Made by a program: the position numbers and the translations under genes
Source of the DNA: Lamellibrachia columna
Taxonomy: Eukaryota > Annelida > Polychaeta > Sabellida > Siboglinidae
NCBI GenBank assembly: GCA_963662155.1
Contig: OY759261.1
Span: 1,733,727 to 1,797,726 of the forward strand
DNA: 64,000 bases
Reading direction: 5' to 3'
In this document: one piece after another, positions 57,299-63,985 of the stretch
Layout of the letters: the number at the start of each line of letters is the position of its first letter
How positions within the stretch are numbered: the first letter of the stretch is position 1
Notes under the pieces: model-generated
What the model was told of the DNA's origin: nothing
What the model saw: only the letters and a program-made list of their open reading frames with translations
Databases searched by the model: none

Positions 57299-57804
57299 GT
57301 AGTAGTTTTAGTAATATTATTAGTATAAGTATTACTTGATGTTGTCTTTGTAGAAGAACAAGTTTGAGATTTATACAGATAGCAGTAGTCTCACCAAAAT
57401 CAATATTAATGCAAGTGCTGGTACAACTAACCAAAATTACAGTGGAATATTTTTTTATGTTTTACTACAAGAAGAAAATGGTAGTATTATTAATAGTAGT
57501 TGAAGTGGTATTTTTATTAACAGTACCATTAATATTTGTAAGGATAGTAGAAATATTTGTATATTAATGGAAAAATTTGAACAGTAGAAGAAGATAAAAT
57601 TGATGTAGAATTTCAGGCATTGTTTCTACTACAACTACAAAATTGCAATGTCTATGCAAACAAGTGATGGATCTTTCACAGGGAATAATCATGTGTGATA
57701 TTGGTTTGTTTTAGCATGTCCTGATAACTGTGAAATCTGCACCAGTCCTACAACGTGCACAATTTGCAAGAGTGGATACGTGTTGGAAAATGACGTTTGT
57801 TACG
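431..57804 (+). CDS. Multi-exon gene (or gene-derived array) for a long cysteine-rich repeat protein, 74 complete exons, both ends outside the window
   Basis: Seventy-four 90-bp exons (25 A, 25 B, 24 C) recur on the + strand; their coordinates are in the unit entries. Each starts CA after an acceptor ending tttgttttag and ends G before gtaagt. The intron splits a GCA (Ala) codon after its first base, so all exons are symmetric phase 1-1, a class typical of metazoan extracellular modules. Each encodes Ala plus 29 residues with six cysteines spaced C-x3-C-x2-C-x5-C-x2-C-x10-C and a conserved G-Y-x-L-E-N segment. This resembles furin-like/growth-factor-receptor repeats; the family link is inference. 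All cysteines are kept in every + strand copy. A secreted or surface protein is likely, but no signal peptide, membrane segment or terminal exon is visible. The alternative is a satellite that captured coding exons. Transcription and full-length splicing are unproven. Confidence 0.62.
1397..1486 (+). CDS. Exon B, unit 1, diverged copy
   Basis: Splice sites, length and all six cysteines are intact. Two replacements set it apart from consensus B: Met for Ile at position 7 and His for Tyr at position 21. Position 21 is the otherwise invariant Tyr of the G-Y motif, so this is the only repeat here with that motif broken. Confidence 0.75.
2082..2171 (+). CDS. Exon C, unit 1, diverged copy
   Basis: Standard 90-bp C exon with intact AG and gtaagt boundaries. 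A CCT to CTT change replaces the Pro after the first cysteine with Leu, the only loss of that Pro seen in the window. Confidence 0.75.
2796..2885 (+). CDS. Exon A, unit 2, older variant
   Basis: Type A exon with Val instead of Pro at position 3 and Val instead of Phe at 27, making it closer to type C. The donor is gtaagtagtag rather than gtaagtaat, because about 198 bp of the following intron is deleted right after the donor. Confidence 0.75.
3582..3671 (+). CDS. Exon B, unit 2, older variant
   Basis: B exon with Met7, Glu for Asp at 26 and Asn for Tyr at 29. The last change makes its end resemble type A. All cysteines, both splice sites and the phase are kept. Confidence 0.75.
4978..5067 (+). 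CDS. Exon A, unit 3, older variant
   Basis: Carries the Val3/Val27 form also seen in unit 2 and, with a further Glu6, in unit 16. Boundaries and six cysteines are intact. It marks the last of the older A exons before the homogeneous block that begins at unit 4. Confidence 0.75.
7138..7270 (+). repeat. Conserved intron island X1 (C-to-A intron)
   Basis: Non-repetitive block containing ctcaccaaaatc and gctggtacaactaacca. It recurs once per unit in the C-to-A intron and is homologous to X2 in the A-to-B intron. It has an open frame on each strand for part of its length. The + frame shared with X2 ends at a TGA here where X2 has GGA. Function unknown; possibly an exon relic or a structural or binding element. 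Confidence 0.65.
7335..7424 (+). CDS. Exon type A (reference copy, unit 4): six-Cys repeat
   Basis: This is the consensus A exon. Its codons begin C-P-P-N-C-D-V-C-S-S-P-T-T-C and continue with T-V-C-T-Y-G-Y-K-L-E-N-N-F-C-N, with Ala supplied across the junction. The acceptor is atgtttgttttag and the donor gtaagtaat. Unspliced read-through gives Gly-Lys and then TAA. The type differs from B and C by Pro at position 3, Ser at 9, Lys at 22 and Phe at 27. An in-frame ATG at 7322 lies inside the acceptor tract and follows a TAA directly. The same sequence occurs in units 1, 4-15 and 17-25. Units 2, 3 and 16 carry an older form with Val at positions 3 and 27. Confidence 0.8.
7425..8300 (+). other. 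A-to-B intron (reference, unit 4), 876 bp
   Basis: The 5' part (about 7425-7600) is homologous to the starts of the other two introns. Next comes a dense TAG/TTG/TAA tract to about 7919, including a pure (AAT)n run near 7860-7880. A non-repetitive island follows at 7920-8058, and a second island (8164-8300) leads to the acceptor. Frame is lost at once at the donor (Gly-Lys-stop). Long frames on either strand are Val-, Leu-, Ser- or Thr-rich and follow the triplet repeats. No gene is called here. Confidence 0.8.
7920..8058 (+). repeat. Conserved intron island X2 (A-to-B intron)
   Basis: Second copy of the island, preceded by gatgttgtctttgtag, which could act as an acceptor. One + frame from AAG at 7939 reads through a varied, protein-like segment (including S-L-T-K-I-N-I-N-A-S-A-G-T-T-N) and stops at a TGA soon after the island. 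Compared with X1, most differences are replacements, so selection on this frame is not evident. Cryptic or relic exon is a low-confidence reading. Confidence 0.5.
8301..8390 (+). CDS. Exon type B (reference copy, unit 4): six-Cys repeat
   Basis: This is the consensus B exon, C-P-D-N-C-E-I-C-T-S-P-T-T-C followed by T-I-C-K-S-G-Y-V-L-E-N-D-V-C-Y. The acceptor is attggtttgttttag and the donor gtaagtagtag, giving Gly-Lys and an in-frame TAG if the intron is kept. It is the most charged of the three types (Asp3, Glu6, Lys18, Asp26). Compared with A and C, nearly all codon differences lie between the cysteines and change the residue. Confidence 0.8.
8391..8974 (+). other. B-to-C intron (reference, unit 4), 584 bp
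   Basis: Shortest of the three introns. Its 5' part aligns with that of the C-to-A intron over a shared core around gaaaacctattc. The middle is triplet repeat, and the final island (about 8854-8974) is homologous to the island before exon B. It lacks the island found in the other two introns at 7138-7270 and 7920-8058. The LINE junctions on both arms fall in copies of this intron. Confidence 0.8.
8975..9064 (+). CDS. Exon type C (reference copy, unit 4): six-Cys repeat
   Basis: This is the consensus C exon, C-P-V-N-C-D-V-C-T-S-P-T-T-C followed by T-T-C-L-Y-G-Y-M-L-E-N-N-L-C-Y. The acceptor is atatttgtttgttttag and the donor gtaagtagtgg. It shares the inter-cysteine residues DV with type A and the Thr9/Tyr29 pair with type B. 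It has a synonymous TGT in place of TGC at the fifth cysteine. Almost every copy in the + arm reads the same. Confidence 0.8.
9065..9685 (+). other. C-to-A intron (reference, unit 4), 621 bp
   Basis: Mostly degenerate TAG/TAA/TTA repeat, then a non-repetitive island (about 9489-9621) homologous to the one in the A-to-B intron, then a short lead to the acceptor of the next exon A. The lead shares gggaata and gtgata blocks with the leads of exons B and C. I see no coding exon between the A-B-C cassettes. Confidence 0.8.
9686..12036 (+). repeat. Array unit 5 (2351 bp)
   Basis: Exons A 9686-9775, B 10652-10741, C 11326-11415. No difference from unit 4 in exons noticed. Confidence 0.97.
12037..14387 (+). 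repeat. Array unit 6 (2351 bp)
   Basis: Exons A 12037-12126, B 13003-13092, C 13677-13766. Consensus exons. Confidence 0.97.
14388..16738 (+). repeat. Array unit 7 (2351 bp)
   Basis: Exons A 14388-14477, B 15354-15443, C 16028-16117. Consensus exons. Confidence 0.97.
16739..19089 (+). repeat. Array unit 8 (2351 bp)
   Basis: Exons A 16739-16828, B 17705-17794, C 18379-18468. Private intron substitutions near 17991, 18182 and 18327 identify this unit within the otherwise uniform block, so it is not a simple assembler copy. Confidence 0.97.
19090..21440 (+). repeat. Array unit 9 (2351 bp)
   Basis: Exons A 19090-19179, B 20056-20145, C 20730-20819. Consensus exons. Confidence 0.97.
21441..23791 (+). 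repeat. Array unit 10 (2351 bp)
   Basis: Exons A 21441-21530, B 22407-22496, C 23081-23170. Consensus exons. Confidence 0.97.
23792..26142 (+). repeat. Array unit 11 (2351 bp)
   Basis: Exons A 23792-23881, B 24758-24847, C 25432-25521. Private intron substitution near 25325 (gtataattgaagg). Its last intron carries the A at 26066 shared with 7258. Confidence 0.97.
26143..28490 (+). repeat. Array unit 12 (2348 bp)
   Basis: Exons A 26143-26232, B 27106-27195, C 27780-27869. One GAA triplet is missing in the lead to exon B (near 26982). It shares aaatgatcgtaatag (near 26507) with unit 13. Confidence 0.97.
28491..30841 (+). repeat. Array unit 13 (2351 bp)
   Basis: Exons A 28491-28580, B 29457-29546, C 30131-30220. 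Shares the substitution near 28855 with unit 12. Confidence 0.97.
30842..33198 (+). repeat. Array unit 14 (2357 bp)
   Basis: Exons A 30842-30931, B 31814-31903, C 32488-32577. Two extra triplets in the A-to-B intron. First member of the subfamily with the longer TAG run and atttttatt near 31180. Confidence 0.97.
33199..35550 (+). repeat. Array unit 15 (2352 bp, partly diverged)
   Basis: Exons A 33199-33288, B 34165-34254, C 34839-34928. After exon B it turns to the older type: ggagttgtcgttg, tttactatgtat before exon C, donor gtaagtaatgg, and a diverged C-to-A intron. The lead to exon B has gaagataaaa where most units have gaaggtaaaa. Confidence 0.96.
34280..36130 (+). other. Diverged patch inside the homogeneous array
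   Basis: Spans the end of unit 15 and the start of unit 16. It holds older-type introns, exon C of unit 15 and the Val3/Glu6/Val27 exon A of unit 16, between stretches that match the common unit almost perfectly. Confidence 0.8.
35551..35640 (+). CDS. Exon A, unit 16, older variant inside the homogeneous array
   Basis: Val3, Glu6 and Val27 distinguish it from the neighbouring A exons of units 15 and 17. It lies within the diverged patch at about 34.28-36.13 kb. Splice sites, phase and all cysteines are intact. Confidence 0.75.
35551..37907 (+). repeat. Array unit 16 (2357 bp, first half diverged)
   Basis: Exons A 35551-35640, B 36523-36612, C 37197-37286. Diverged up to about 36130, common type afterwards. 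The lead to exon A has caatggtaaaatgg, found elsewhere only before exon A of unit 24. Confidence 0.96.
37908..40261 (+). repeat. Array unit 17 (2354 bp)
   Basis: Exons A 37908-37997, B 38877-38966 (Ser11), C 39551-39640. The intron change aaaagtattattaatg near 39374 is shared with units 19 and 20. Confidence 0.97.
38877..38966 (+). CDS. Exon B, unit 17, Pro-to-Ser variant
   Basis: One C-to-T change turns the Pro at position 11 into Ser. The same change occurs in unit 19 (43588-43677) but not in units 18 or 20, which suggests copying between non-adjacent units. Confidence 0.75.
40262..42618 (+). repeat. Array unit 18 (2357 bp)
   Basis: Exons A 40262-40351, B 41234-41323, C 41908-41997. Three C-to-A intron variants (gttgctgaagta at 42120, cactaatagagg, ttgtagtagtag) recur together only in unit 22. 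Confidence 0.97.
42619..44972 (+). repeat. Array unit 19 (2354 bp)
   Basis: Exons A 42619-42708, B 43588-43677 (Ser11), C 44262-44351. Near twin of unit 17. Confidence 0.97.
43588..43677 (+). CDS. Exon B, unit 19, Pro-to-Ser variant
   Basis: Carries the Ser11 change shared with unit 17. Otherwise it is consensus B with intact splice signals. Confidence 0.75.
44973..47326 (+). repeat. Array unit 20 (2354 bp)
   Basis: Exons A 44973-45062, B 45942-46031, C 46616-46705. Shares the B-to-C intron variant of units 17 and 19 but has the consensus Pro in exon B, with a private change near 45346 (agtaacagtaat). Confidence 0.97.
47327..49677 (+). repeat. Array unit 21 (2351 bp)
   Basis: Exons A 47327-47416, B 48293-48382, C 48967-49056. 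Has the shorter TAG run of units 4-13, unlike both neighbours, with private changes near 47743, 48137 and 48768. Confidence 0.97.
49678..52034 (+). repeat. Array unit 22 (2357 bp)
   Basis: Exons A 49678-49767, B 50650-50739, C 51324-51413. Twin of unit 18 in its C-to-A intron (51536 and following). Confidence 0.97.
52035..54389 (+). repeat. Array unit 23 (2355 bp)
   Basis: Exons A 52035-52124, B 53004-53093, C 53678-53767. The end of the unit carries the caatggtaaaatgg variant shared with the end of unit 15. Confidence 0.97.
54390..56740 (+). repeat. Array unit 24 (2351 bp)
   Basis: Exons A 54390-54479, B 55356-55445, C 56030-56119. Combines the atttttatt variant with the shorter TAG run, a recombinant of the two subfamilies. 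Private changes near 55487, 55747, 55868 and 56169. Confidence 0.97.
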
Positions 57805-58270
57805 GTAAGTAGTAGATTTTTTGTGGTATTTGTAGTAGATAATTTAGAAAACCTATTCACAGAGTCAGTAACAGCAGTTATTGCATTTGAGGTAGATGTT
57901 GAAGCAGTTGTACTTGATATAGTTGCAGGTGTTGTTGTTGTTGTAGTAGTAGAAGTAGTAATAAAATTAATAGTTGTAGTAGCAGCAGCAGCAATAATAG
58001 TAGTAATAGTAGTAGTAAAATATTAGTACTATTATTAAGAGAAAACGTAGTTGTAGTAATATTAGCAGTAGTAGAAAAAGTAGTTGCAATAGTAGTAGTA
58101 GTTGCCGTTGTTGTCTAGGTTGTAATAATAATTAGTAGTAGAAATATAAGCAAAAGTAGTTGTATTGGTAGTGGTATTGAATGTTGTAGTGGTAATGGAA
58201 TTGGAATTAAAAGTAGTATTAATGATTGTAGCTGTATTTGTGTTCTTAGTAGTAGAAGTTGTAGAAGTAG
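56741..58270 (+). repeat. Array unit 25, truncated by the LINE
   Basis: Exons A 56741-56830 and B 57715-57804; exon C is missing. The sequence follows the B-to-C intron for 466 bp and then switches to the LINE tail at 58271. Older-type features return: attatagacag near 57195, a longer (AAT)n run, cgtagttgtag, an extra GCA triplet, and a one-base deletion near 57582. Confidence 0.96.
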
Positions 58271-58294
58271 ATTTAACAAGATTTAACAAGATTT
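58271..58294 (-). repeat. 3' terminal 10-bp tandem repeat of the LINE
   Basis: Two full copies of atttaacaag plus a partial third (read on +) sit directly at the junction with unit 25. Short tandem repeats at the 3' end are a known feature of CR1/L2-type elements. Confidence 0.85.
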
Positions 58295-58369
58295 GCCATC
58301 CAAGCCAAAGGCCCAGATGGCAAGTGGACAAGGAAGCCATTGGCTTATCGAGAGTCCAACAATGTTCAC

Positions 58370-59900
58370 CTACTTATAACCCGCCCTCCTGATATATGTG
58401 TCAACCTTGTTTTTAAACATATTCACGCTGGTAGCAGTTACACAATCTGTAGACAATTTGTTCCATTCATTTATTGTCCTCTGTGAGAACGAGTGCTTCC
58501 TGATGTCCAATCTACATTGATCCTTTACTAATTTTACCTCATGTCCTCTAGTTCTGCTATCCTTCTTGAGTGAGAAAAACATATTTCTATCAATAATTTC
58601 ATACCCATTCAATATCTTAAAAACTTCAATCTGATCTCCTCTTAACCTCCTTGTCTCTAGAGTTGTTAAACCACATTCTTTCAGGCGTTCTTCATAACTA
58701 AGGTCTCTAAGTTCTGGAATCATTTTAGTTGCTCTCCTTTGTATGCGTTCAAGCGTATCTATATCCTTCTTACGATATGGTCTCCATGCTTGTATACAGT
58801 ATTCTAAATGAGGTCTAACTATTGCTTTATAAAGAGGTATAATTAACTTTTTTCCCTTGTATGTTATGTTTCTTCTAATCAATCCAAGAATTTGATTACC
58901 CTTTGAAGCTGCAATACCACACTGCTCTGAAACTTTCATATCAGCGCTTATTGTAACTCCTAAGTCCTTTTCTTTTACAGTAGTACCCAGAAGAGTATCT
59001 CCCATTTTATAGTTTACATTCAAGTTCCCATGTCCTGTATGTAGGCATTTACATTTCCCAAAATTGAACAGCATCTGCCATTTCTCAGACCATTTCACTA
59101 ATCTGTCTAGATCGTTTTGTAAATGTTGTTTATCACCATCAGTATTAACCTTTCTAAACAGTTTTGTGTCATCCGCAAATTTCAGTACGTTACTTGTTAT
59201 ACTGTCGTCCAAGTCATTGATATAAATTAAGAATAATATAGGTCCTAGTACTGACCCTTGAGGTACCCCACTCAAAACCGATTTCCAATTTGAAACTTCT
59301 CCATCTACTACAACTCGTTGTCTTCTGTCAGTCAGCCATTGTTCTATCCAGTCAGTTATGCTATCCCCGATACCATGGGCTTTTAATTTAAGTAGCAATC
59401 TTTGATGTGGCACTTTGTCAAAAGCTTTCTGAAAATCTAAGTAGATAATATCTACTGGCGATCCCACGTCTATCCACTTAGTGATTTCTTCCAAAAAACA
59501 TAACATATTTGTTAAGCATGACCTTGCTTTAAGGAATCCATGTTGAGATGAATTTAACAATTTATGCTTAACGAGGAAGTCCACCATATGGTCTTTAATT
59601 AACCTTTCTAATAATTTACAAATCACTGACGTTAAACTCACTGGTCTGTAATTCTCTGACTTATTTCTCGAACCCTTTTTAAATAATGGTATGATGTTTG
59701 CTTCTTTCCATTCAAACGGAACAACTCCCTCTTTTAATGACAAGTTGAATACTCTTGCAAGTGGTATACTGATTTGATCTACTGTTTCCATTAGTAATTT
59801 TGGAGGAATCCCATCCACTCCCGGTGATTTGTTATCCTTCATTGCCCTTATTTTCTTAGCTACCAATTCTGGAGTTACAACTAACGGTCCTAAATATTCT
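58370..59900 (-). CDS. LINE ORF2 fragment: reverse transcriptase and C-terminal region
   Basis: Non-LTR reverse transcriptase, which copies element RNA into DNA at a nicked target. Counting from the TTG codon at 59866 (498 codons to a TAG at 58370-58372), the RT fingers contain NYRPVSLTS near 72-80. The palm has YLDFQKAFD near 142-150 with the first catalytic Asp, GVPQGSVLGP near 200-209, and the FADD catalytic box at 230-233. The C-terminal region includes WRPYRKKD near 361-368, common in CR1/Jockey proteins. No internal stop or frameshift is seen. The frame extends upstream about 11 codons to the 59900 junction and meets a host-derived TAG at 59903-59905, so there is no native start. The APE endonuclease domain is missing; autonomous activity is not expected. 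Confidence 0.96.
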
Positions 59901-59936
59901 ATCTACTACAAATACCACAAAAAATCTAATACTTAC

Positions 59937-60026
59937 CGTAACAAACGTCATTTTCCAACACGTATCCACTCTTGCAAATTGTGCACGTTGTAGGACTGGT
60001 GCAGATTTCACAGTTATCAGGACATG
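59937..60026 (-). CDS. Exon B, inverted arm, nearest the LINE
   Basis: Consensus B repeat with all six cysteines and an intact acceptor. The donor gtaagtatt shifts the read-through stop by one codon (Gly-Lys-Tyr-stop). Only 36 bp of the following intron remains before the LINE. Confidence 0.78.
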
Positions 60027-60902
60027 CTAAAACAAACCAATATCACAAATGATTATTCCCTGTGAAAGATCCATCACTTGTTTGCATAGACATTGCAATT
60101 TTGTAGTTGTAGTAGAAACAATGCCTGAAATTCTACATCAATTTTACCTTCTTCTACTGCTTCAAATTTTTCCATTAATATACAAATATTTCTACTATCC
60201 TTACAAATATTAATGGTACTGTTAATAAAAATACCACTTCAACTACTATTAATAATACTACCATTTTCTTCTTGTAGTAAAACATAAAAAAATATTCCAC
60301 TGTAATTTTGGTTAGTTGTACCAGCACTTGCATTAATATTGATTTTGGTGAGACTACGGCTATCTGAATAAATCTCAAACTTGTTCTTCTACAAAGACAA
60401 CATCAAGTAATACTTATACTAATAATATTACTAAAACTACTACTATTATTATTATTATTATTATTACTTCTACTACTACTACAACTACGATTACAACTGG
60501 ATCTATTACTACAACCACCTGGATTACAACTGTTTATAATTCGAATAATACTAATACTATTATTAAAAATACTACCGTGGCTACTACTACTACTAGTATT
60601 AATAGTACTACTATTATTACTATTACTATCATTTATAATATTAATATTTTAATACAAATTCTACAATTACTACTTCTACGTCTACTACAACTACTACTAC
60701 TACAACTACTTCTTGTTACTTTTACTATTACAACTACTAGTAATACTGAAACTACAACTTCTTATAATGTTACTACTTCTGTAACTACCTAATGCACAAC
60801 TGCTACAACATCTACCACAACTACAATTTCTAACACTTCTAACTCTGCAAATACGTCTTTACATTTACTACTACCAATTCAACATAAATTTATATTACTT
60901 AC

Positions 60903-60992
60903 CGTTACAAAAGTTATTTTCCAACTTGTATCCATATGTGCAAACTGTGCAAGTTGTAGGACTGGAGCAAACGTCACAGTTAGGAGGACATG
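60903..60992 (-). CDS. Exon A, inverted arm
   Basis: Consensus A repeat in protein sequence. One synonymous change (GTG to GTT, Val7) is not seen in the + arm. Splice sites intact. Confidence 0.78.
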
Positions 60993-61613
60993 CTAAAACA
61001 AACATTTATCACATTTCAATATTCCCACCTAACATTTCCATTACTATATATTCATGTGGTAAAATATTGAAAAACATTCAACGGCAATTATGGTTAGTTG
61101 TACCAGCGCTTGTATTAATATAGATTTTGGTGAGACTTCTGCTACCGGAATTAATCTCCGACATGTCCTTCTACATAGACAACATCAAGTACTAATACTT
61201 CTATTACTACTACTACAACTACTACTACTAAGTTCTACTACTACTATAAACATTCTAGTGCAACTATTAATACTACAACCCATTTTATTAATATTTTTAC
61301 TACTACTATTACTATTACTGTTTATACTACTACTACTACTACTGCTACAACTAATGTCAGTAATACTACTACTAATACTTTTACTAATACTACTACTGCT
61401 GCTACTACTATTACTGCCTCTACTAGTGCCAATAATAATACTAATAATAATTATACTAATACTAATACTACCATTACTATTAATACTACTACAGCAACTT
61501 CAACTACATCAAGTACAACATCTACTTCAAAAGCAAATGCTATTATAACTAACTCGACGAATAGGTTTACAAAATTAACTACTACCAATACCACAACAAA
61601 TTCCACTACTTAC

Positions 61614-61703
61614 CGTAACAAAGGTTATTTTCCAACATGTATCCATACAAACAAGTTGTGCACGTTGTAGGACTGGTGCACACGTCACAGTTAACAGGAC
61701 ATG
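61614..61703 (-). CDS. Exon C, inverted arm
   Basis: Consensus C repeat, intact boundaries. The preceding intron lead has the older tttactatgtat form seen in unit 15. Confidence 0.78.
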
Positions 61704-62290
61704 CTAAAACAAACAAATATCAAAACTGATTATTCCCCGTAACATATCCGTTTCTTGTTTGCATATACATAGTAAAGTTTTTGTTGTTGTAGAAGAAACA
61801 ATGCCTTCAATTCTACGTCAAATATACCTACTTCTACAACTTCTACTACTAAGAACACAAATACAGCTACAATCATTAATACTACTTTTAATTCCAATTC
61901 CATTACCACTACAACATTCAATACCACTACCAATACAACTACTTTTGCTTATATTTCTACTACTAATTATTATTACAACCTAGACAACAAAGGCAACTAC
62001 TACTACTATTGCAACTACTTTTTCTACTACTGCTAATATTACTACAACTACGTTTTCTCTTAATAATAGTACTAATATTTTACTACTACTATTACTACTA
62101 TTATTGGTGCTGCTACTACAACTATTAATTTTATTACTACTTCTACTACTACAACAACAACAACACCTGCAACTATATCAAGTACAACTGCTTCAACATC
62201 TACCTCAAATGCAATAACTGCTGTTACTGACTCTGTGAATAGGTTTTCTAAATTATCTACTACAAATACCACAAAAAATCTAATACTTAC

Positions 62291-62380
62291 CGTAACAAAC
62301 GTCATTTTCCAACACGTATCCACTCTTGCAAATTGTGCACGTTGTTGGACTGGTGCAGATTTCACAGTTATCAGGACATG
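62291..62380 (-). CDS. Exon B, inverted arm, second copy
   Basis: Consensus B protein with a synonymous CCT to CCA at Pro11 and donor gtaagtatt. It lies just before the indel-rich stretch. Confidence 0.78.
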
Positions 62381-62483
62381 CTAAAACAAACCAATATCAC
62401 AAATGATTATTCCCTGTGAAAGATCCATCACTTGTTTGCATAGACATTGCAATTTTGTAGTTGTAGTAGAAACAATGCCTGAA

Positions 62484-63750
62484 ATTCTAAATCAATTTTA
62501 ACCTTCTTCTACTGCTTCAAATTTTTTCCATTAATATACAAATATTTCTACTCTATCCTTACAAATATTAATGGTACTGTTAATAAAAATACCTACTTCA
62601 ACTACTATTAACTAATACTACCATTTTCTTCTTGTAGTAAAACATAAAAAAATATTCCACTGTAATTTTGGTTAGTTGTACCAGCACTTGCATTAATATT
62701 GATTTTGGTGAGACTACTGCTATCTGTATAAATCTCAAACTTGTTCTTCTACAAAGACAACATCAAGTAATACTTATACTAATAATATTACTAAAACTAC
62801 TACTATTATTATTATTATTATTATTACTTCTACTACTACTACTACAACCTACGATTACAACTGGATCTATTACTACTAACCACCTGGATTACAACTGTTT
62901 ATAATTCGAATAATACTAATACTATTATTAAAATACTACCGTGGCTACTACTACTACTAGTATTAATAGTACTACTATTATTACTATTACTATCATTTAT
63001 AATATTAATATTTTAATACAAATTCTACAATTACTACTTCTACGTCTACTACAACTACTACTACTACAACTATTTCTTGTTACTTTTACTATTACAACAA
63101 CTAGTAATACTGAAACTACAACTTCTTATAATGTTACTACTTCTGTAACTACCTAATGCACAACTGCTACAACATCTACCACAACTACAATTTCCTAACA
63201 CTTCTAACTCTGCAAATACGTCTTTACATTTACTACTACCAATTCAACATAAATTTATATTACTTACCGTTACAAAAGTTATTTTCCAACTTGTATCCAT
63301 ATGTGCAAACTGTGCAAGTTGTAGGGACTGGAGCACACGTCACAGTTAGGAGGACATGCTAAAACAAACATTTATCACATTTCAATATTCCCACCTAACA
63401 TTTCCCATTACTATATATTCATGTGGTAAAATATTGAAAAACATTCAACGGCAATTATGGTTAGTTGTACCAGCGCTTGTATTAATATAGATTTTGGTGA
63501 GACTTTCTGCTACCGGAATTAATCTCCTGACATGTCCTTCTACATAGACAACATCAAGTACTAATACTTCTATTACTACTACTACAACTACTACTACTAA
63601 GTTTCTACTACTACTATAAACATTCTAGTGCAACTATTAATACTACAACCCATTTTATTAATATTTTTACTACTACTATTACTATTACTGGTTTATACTA
63701 CTACTACTACTACTGCTACAACTTATGTCAGTAATACTACTACTAAATAC
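62484..63750. other. Indel-rich stretch, probable low-quality consensus
   Basis: Compared with the equivalent clean sequence at 60.1-61.4 kb, this region has about fifteen one- or two-base insertions, a single-base deletion near 62934 and several substitutions. Examples are ttttaacc, ctactctatcc, gtagggactgg, catttcccatt, gactttctgc and ctcctgacatg. Indels outside this stretch are nearly all whole triplets. Sequence after about 63760 matches cleanly again. Confidence 0.75.
63268..63358 (-). pseudogene. Exon A, inverted arm, 91 bp with one-base insertion
   Basis: Same as exon A except for an extra G in gtagggactgg (read on +), which makes the exon 91 bp and shifts the frame after the Ser9-Ser10 region. 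It lies within the indel-rich stretch, so a sequencing error is more likely than true decay. Confidence 0.6.
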
Positions 63751-63985
63751 TTTTACTAATACTACTACTGCTGCTACTACTATTACTGCCTCTACTAGTG
63801 CCAATAATAATACTAATAATAATTATACTAATACTAATACTACCATTACTATTAATACTACTACAGCAACTTCAACTACATCAAGTACAACATCTACTTC
63901 AAAAGCAAATGCTATTATAACTAACTCGACGAATAGGTTTACAAAATTAACTACTACCAATACCACAACAAATTCCACTACTTAC

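Larger units (their letters stand above)
58271..59900 (-). mobile_element. 5'-truncated CR1/Jockey-clade non-LTR retrotransposon (LINE)
   Basis: A reverse-transcriptase frame on the minus strand, about 99 bp of 3' untranslated sequence, and a 3' end made of short tandem repeats rather than poly(A). Such a tail is typical of CR1/L2-like elements. The endonuclease and any first ORF are absent, so the copy is 5' truncated, the usual outcome of target-primed reverse transcription. Flanks at both ends are B-to-C intron, but in opposite orientations and at different positions (466 bp versus 36 bp past the donor). No target-site duplication can therefore be defined. The open frame suggests a recent copy. 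Confidence 0.96.

Noticed and set aside
1..58270. CRISPR array or bacterial surface-protein repeats
   Set aside because: The repeat unit is over 2 kb, with no 20-50 bp repeats and spacers, and the exons carry eukaryotic splice signals.
431..58270. Reassigned stop codons (ciliate-type code) allowing read-through of introns
   Set aside because: The LINE frame is open under the standard code and ends at TAG, and the cassette boundaries are perfect GT-AG sites, so splicing is the simpler reading.
58271..59900. Simple LINE insertion with target-site duplication
   Set aside because: Flanks are in opposite orientation and at different intron positions, so no duplication can be paired.
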